Below, one piece after another: positions 5,706 to 6,956 of a stretch of DNA of 6,956 bases. The stretch spans positions 1 through 6,956 of the forward strand of contig JAITLF010000092.1 in the NCBI GenBank assembly GCA_031278025.1. The letters run 5' to 3'. The notes under the pieces are model-generated. The model did not search any database, was not told where the DNA came from, and saw only the letters and a list, made by a program, of their open reading frames with translations. The first letter of the stretch is position 1; each line of letters starts with the position of its first letter. Both the position numbers and the translations under genes were made by a program. The DNA is from Treponema sp. (lineage in GTDB: Bacteria; Spirochaetota; Spirochaetia; Treponematales; Breznakiellaceae).

Positions 5706-6092
5706 TTAGTCATCTTCCGGTAGAAAGATAGCAAGGACCGGTTCTCCCTGATCTCCGGGGCCGACTGTTGCAATAAGAGTTATGGGAATAGGCGGCCCGT
5801 CTGAAACCATGACAAACAGGGGAGAAAGGGTCAACCGGGAAGTGTCTGGGCTGGATTTAATAGCCAGCCGAAGGACATTAAGCATATCCCATATCCAGCC
5901 TTCCAGCGATTGGCCCTGGGCTGCCAGGGAATGGCCGGGGTTAAGGACATCATGGCAGAGATGGGCGGAAACTGCTACAGGTCAGCGGAAACCTGCTTCC
6001 CTGGCTATATCCGAAATGTCGATAAGGATACCGTCTGCCAGGGCTTGAGAACGGGAATAGGAATAAATAACGGGGCCAAACAGATCAGACAT
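5706..6092 (-). pseudogene. DUF6573-like gene interrupted by one in-frame TGA
   Basis: Starting at ATG 6092, the frame reads MSDLFGPVIYSYSRSQALAD and on to AREAGFR, then meets TGA at 5984-5982 (codon 37). The same frame continues open for 91 more codons (PVAVSAHLCHDV ... GPGDQGEPVLAIFLPEDD) to TAA at 5708-5706. Both halves match DUF6573 as I remember it: DLFG, Y-R-QAL-DG-L-D-S, AREAGF-x-PVA, and the C-terminal GPGD-GEPV-I-LP. Total length of about 128 residues is normal for that family. The ribosome binding site is ideal, AGGAGG at 6104-6099 six bases before the ATG, and the start overlaps the ssb-like stop by 8 bases. No other stop or frameshift is visible. It is therefore a very recent nonsense mutation, a sequencing error, or a recoded TGA. 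The family function is unknown; members occur on phages and plasmids. Confidence 0.75.
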
Positions 6093-6399
6093 GGGATGCC
6101 TCCTTACAGGTTTGGGGGCGGAATTCCATGTGTTCCGCTACGATATGAAGGCCGGACGTATTCGAGTGAGAACGTTTGTCCGTTTTGCGATTGATCTTTC
6201 CGATGATTCGGACAGTACGGCCTTTATGGAGCAGGTCATGGTTTTTTCTTACGAGTACGCCATAGGAGACGATAGGGATTGAACGGGCATCTGTACCGGA
6301 ATTGATAAAGAATGTACACCGGACAACGGTGGTTCCGATAAGGACATTGGGTTCATCGGCAATCGTGCCTTCAATAAGGACGGAATTGAGAAATTTCAT
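6085..6399 (-). CDS. Short single-stranded DNA-binding protein (OB-fold, phage-type)
   Basis: 104 residues resembling the OB-fold of bacterial SSB: an N-terminal LNSVLIEGTIADEPNV (4-19) like the usual NxVxLxGxLxxDP start, a strand VVRCTFFIN (25-33), VSYGVLV (44-50) at the place of the family's xVxxWG segment, LLHKGRTVRIIGKIN (56-70) like the family's L-x-KGxxVxVxGxL, and LHIVAEHMEF (84-93) at the place of the V-A-E-x-V-x-F strand. It is predicted to coat single-stranded DNA during replication or recombination. The C-terminus, KEASHV, lacks the acidic DDDIPF-type tail that host SSB uses to recruit partners, so it may be an accessory SSB. ATG 6399 overlaps the upstream stop as ATGA, and AAGGA lies 6 bases before it, which decides the start. 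It sits between a Gam-like gene and the DUF6573-like gene in one minus-strand operon. Confidence 0.75.
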   Translation of the reverse strand: MKFLNSVLIEGTIADEPNVLIGTTVVRCTFFINSGTDARSIPIVSYGVLVRKNHDLLHKGRTVRIIGKINRKTDKRSHSNTSGLHIVAEHMEFRPQTCKEASHV

Positions 6400-6866
6400 A
6401 ATGTTTCCTTCAGTTTGTGGGGCTTTACATAGAGTTTGTCCGTACCAAGTTCGGCGTCTACGCCGGGGATAGGCTCGGCCTGCTTGAGGATCAGGTCTTT
6501 GAGGATGGATTTATCAAGTTCCTTCTTGATGATAACGGCTTCCGGGTGTTCGCTTTCACAATAGGCTAGGGCTTCATCGCCATTGGTTATTTCCAGGCGG
6601 TCAGGGAGCTTTCGGAGGGACGCCATGCCGGTAGGCAGGCTAAGGGTTCTGGATTTATGGAGTTTGGAAACTTCATCTTTAACATAGGGTTCCAGAAGGA
6701 TAGACAGATAGGCTATTGATTCATTGTCCTGAAGATTGGCGGATTCGAGCCAGGCATCAATTCGTGTTTTGAATTCCCTGGCAAGTTCTGCCCTCCGGGC
6801 TGTGCGGGTCTCGGCTTCAAGTATCTTTGAAACTGCCCAGCTGGCCTTAGAGAGATTATCAAGCAT
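6396..6866 (-). CDS. Phage Mu Gam-like host-nuclease inhibitor (double-strand DNA end-binding)
   Basis: 156 residues with the layout of Mu Gam relatives: a charged, probably helical N-terminal half (about 1-72, ETRTARRAELAREFKTRIDAWL), then LSLPTGMASLRKLPDRLEI (75-93) corresponding to the family's L-P-x-G-x-x-x-x-R-x-x-P-x-x-I segment, DEALAYCESEHPEAVIIKKELDK (97-119), and a C-terminal IPGVDAELGTDKLYVKP (133-149). Gam proteins bind DNA ends and shield them from host exonuclease, as Ku does. Their genes often lie near ssb and recombination genes in phages and integrative elements, as here. ATG 6866 has only a poor ribosome binding site. The frame stays open leftward of the protein to the window edge (6867-6956) without any ATG, GTG or TTG, so a start beyond the window cannot be excluded. 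The stop overlaps the ssb-like start by 4 bases. Confidence 0.75.
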   Translation of the reverse strand: MLDNLSKASWAVSKILEAETRTARRAELAREFKTRIDAWLESANLQDNESIAYLSILLEPYVKDEVSKLHKSRTLSLPTGMASLRKLPDRLEITNGDEALAYCESEHPEAVIIKKELDKSILKDLILKQAEPIPGVDAELGTDKLYVKPHKLKETL

Positions 6867-6956
6867 GAAGGTCCCATGGACAAGACTTTCAGAATTAACA
6901 GTAGGGGAAAGGGGAGCAAAAAAAAGAATTGTTTGCAGGGAAGGAAAGGGACTGCT

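Noticed and set aside
5984..6000. Selenocysteine insertion at the TGA of the DUF6573-like gene.
   Set aside because: I could not find a convincing bacterial SECIS stem-loop just downstream, and the family has no known redox role.
5782..6282. Plus-strand frames at 5782-6048, 5910-6194 and 6091-6282.
   Set aside because: They are shadows of the DUF6573-like and SSB-like genes, which have ribosome binding sites, overlaps and family motifs.
6896..6930. T8 run on the minus strand (6919-6926 region) as a terminator of a gene beyond the right edge.
   Set aside because: Only a 4-bp GCAG/CTGC pairing precedes it within the window, too weak to call.
1..6956. tRNA, rRNA, CRISPR array, insertion sequence or attachment site.
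   Set aside because: No cloverleaf-like segment, spaced repeats, transposase or terminal inverted repeats were seen on either strand.

Overview
The window holds two regions of very different composition that meet in a non-coding stretch at about 3127-3776. The left part (1 to about 3150) is very GC-rich, roughly two thirds G+C by eye, and all its genes lie on the minus strand. The right part (about 3450-6956) is near 50% G+C and looks like accessory or mobile DNA. A glycyl radical enzyme with its radical-SAM activase points to an anaerobic or facultatively anaerobic bacterium. No marker gene fixes the phylum. A termite-gut Treponema-type spirochaete is only a weak guess.

Left region, minus strand, read right to left: a promoter (3171-3143), yjjI (glycyl radical enzyme of unknown substrate, start 3126), yjjW (its radical-SAM activating enzyme, GTG start overlapping the yjjI stop), then a pseudouridine-kinase-like PfkB kinase (start 639), cut by the window edge. 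The tight spacing and coupled starts indicate one operon. As I recall, E. coli yjjI/yjjW sit beside the deo nucleoside-catabolism operon. A nucleoside kinase here is an independent hint that YjjI acts on a sugar phosphate or nucleoside breakdown product.

Middle region (3127-3776): the divergent yjjI promoter, a plus-strand terminator-like hairpin with no obvious gene to terminate (3305-3347), a plus-strand promoter with two TTGACA boxes (3449-3492), a 20-codon leader ORF with a strong ribosome binding site (3508-3570), and a structured leader. In that leader one 9-base arm (3682-3690) can pair with either of two identical 9-base partners, an attenuator-like arrangement ahead of prfH.

Right region, plus strand: prfH (class I release-factor homologue with the GGQ motif) overlaps rtcB (RNA ligase with all expected metal and guanylylation residues). 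This is the PrfH-RtcB ribosome rescue and RNA-repair pair, known in other bacteria to act on ribosomes whose 16S rRNA has been cut at the decoding centre. A terminator-like hairpin lies inside the 3' end of prfH, just before rtcB.

Right end, minus strand, convergent with rtcB: a phage-type cluster read right to left as a Mu Gam-like protein, a short single-stranded-DNA-binding protein, and a DUF6573-like gene whose frame is broken only by a single in-frame TGA at codon 37. The three genes overlap by 4 and 8 bases. The DUF6573 reading frame stops 8 bases from the end of rtcB. The PrfH-RtcB module therefore sits directly against phage or conjugative-element DNA.
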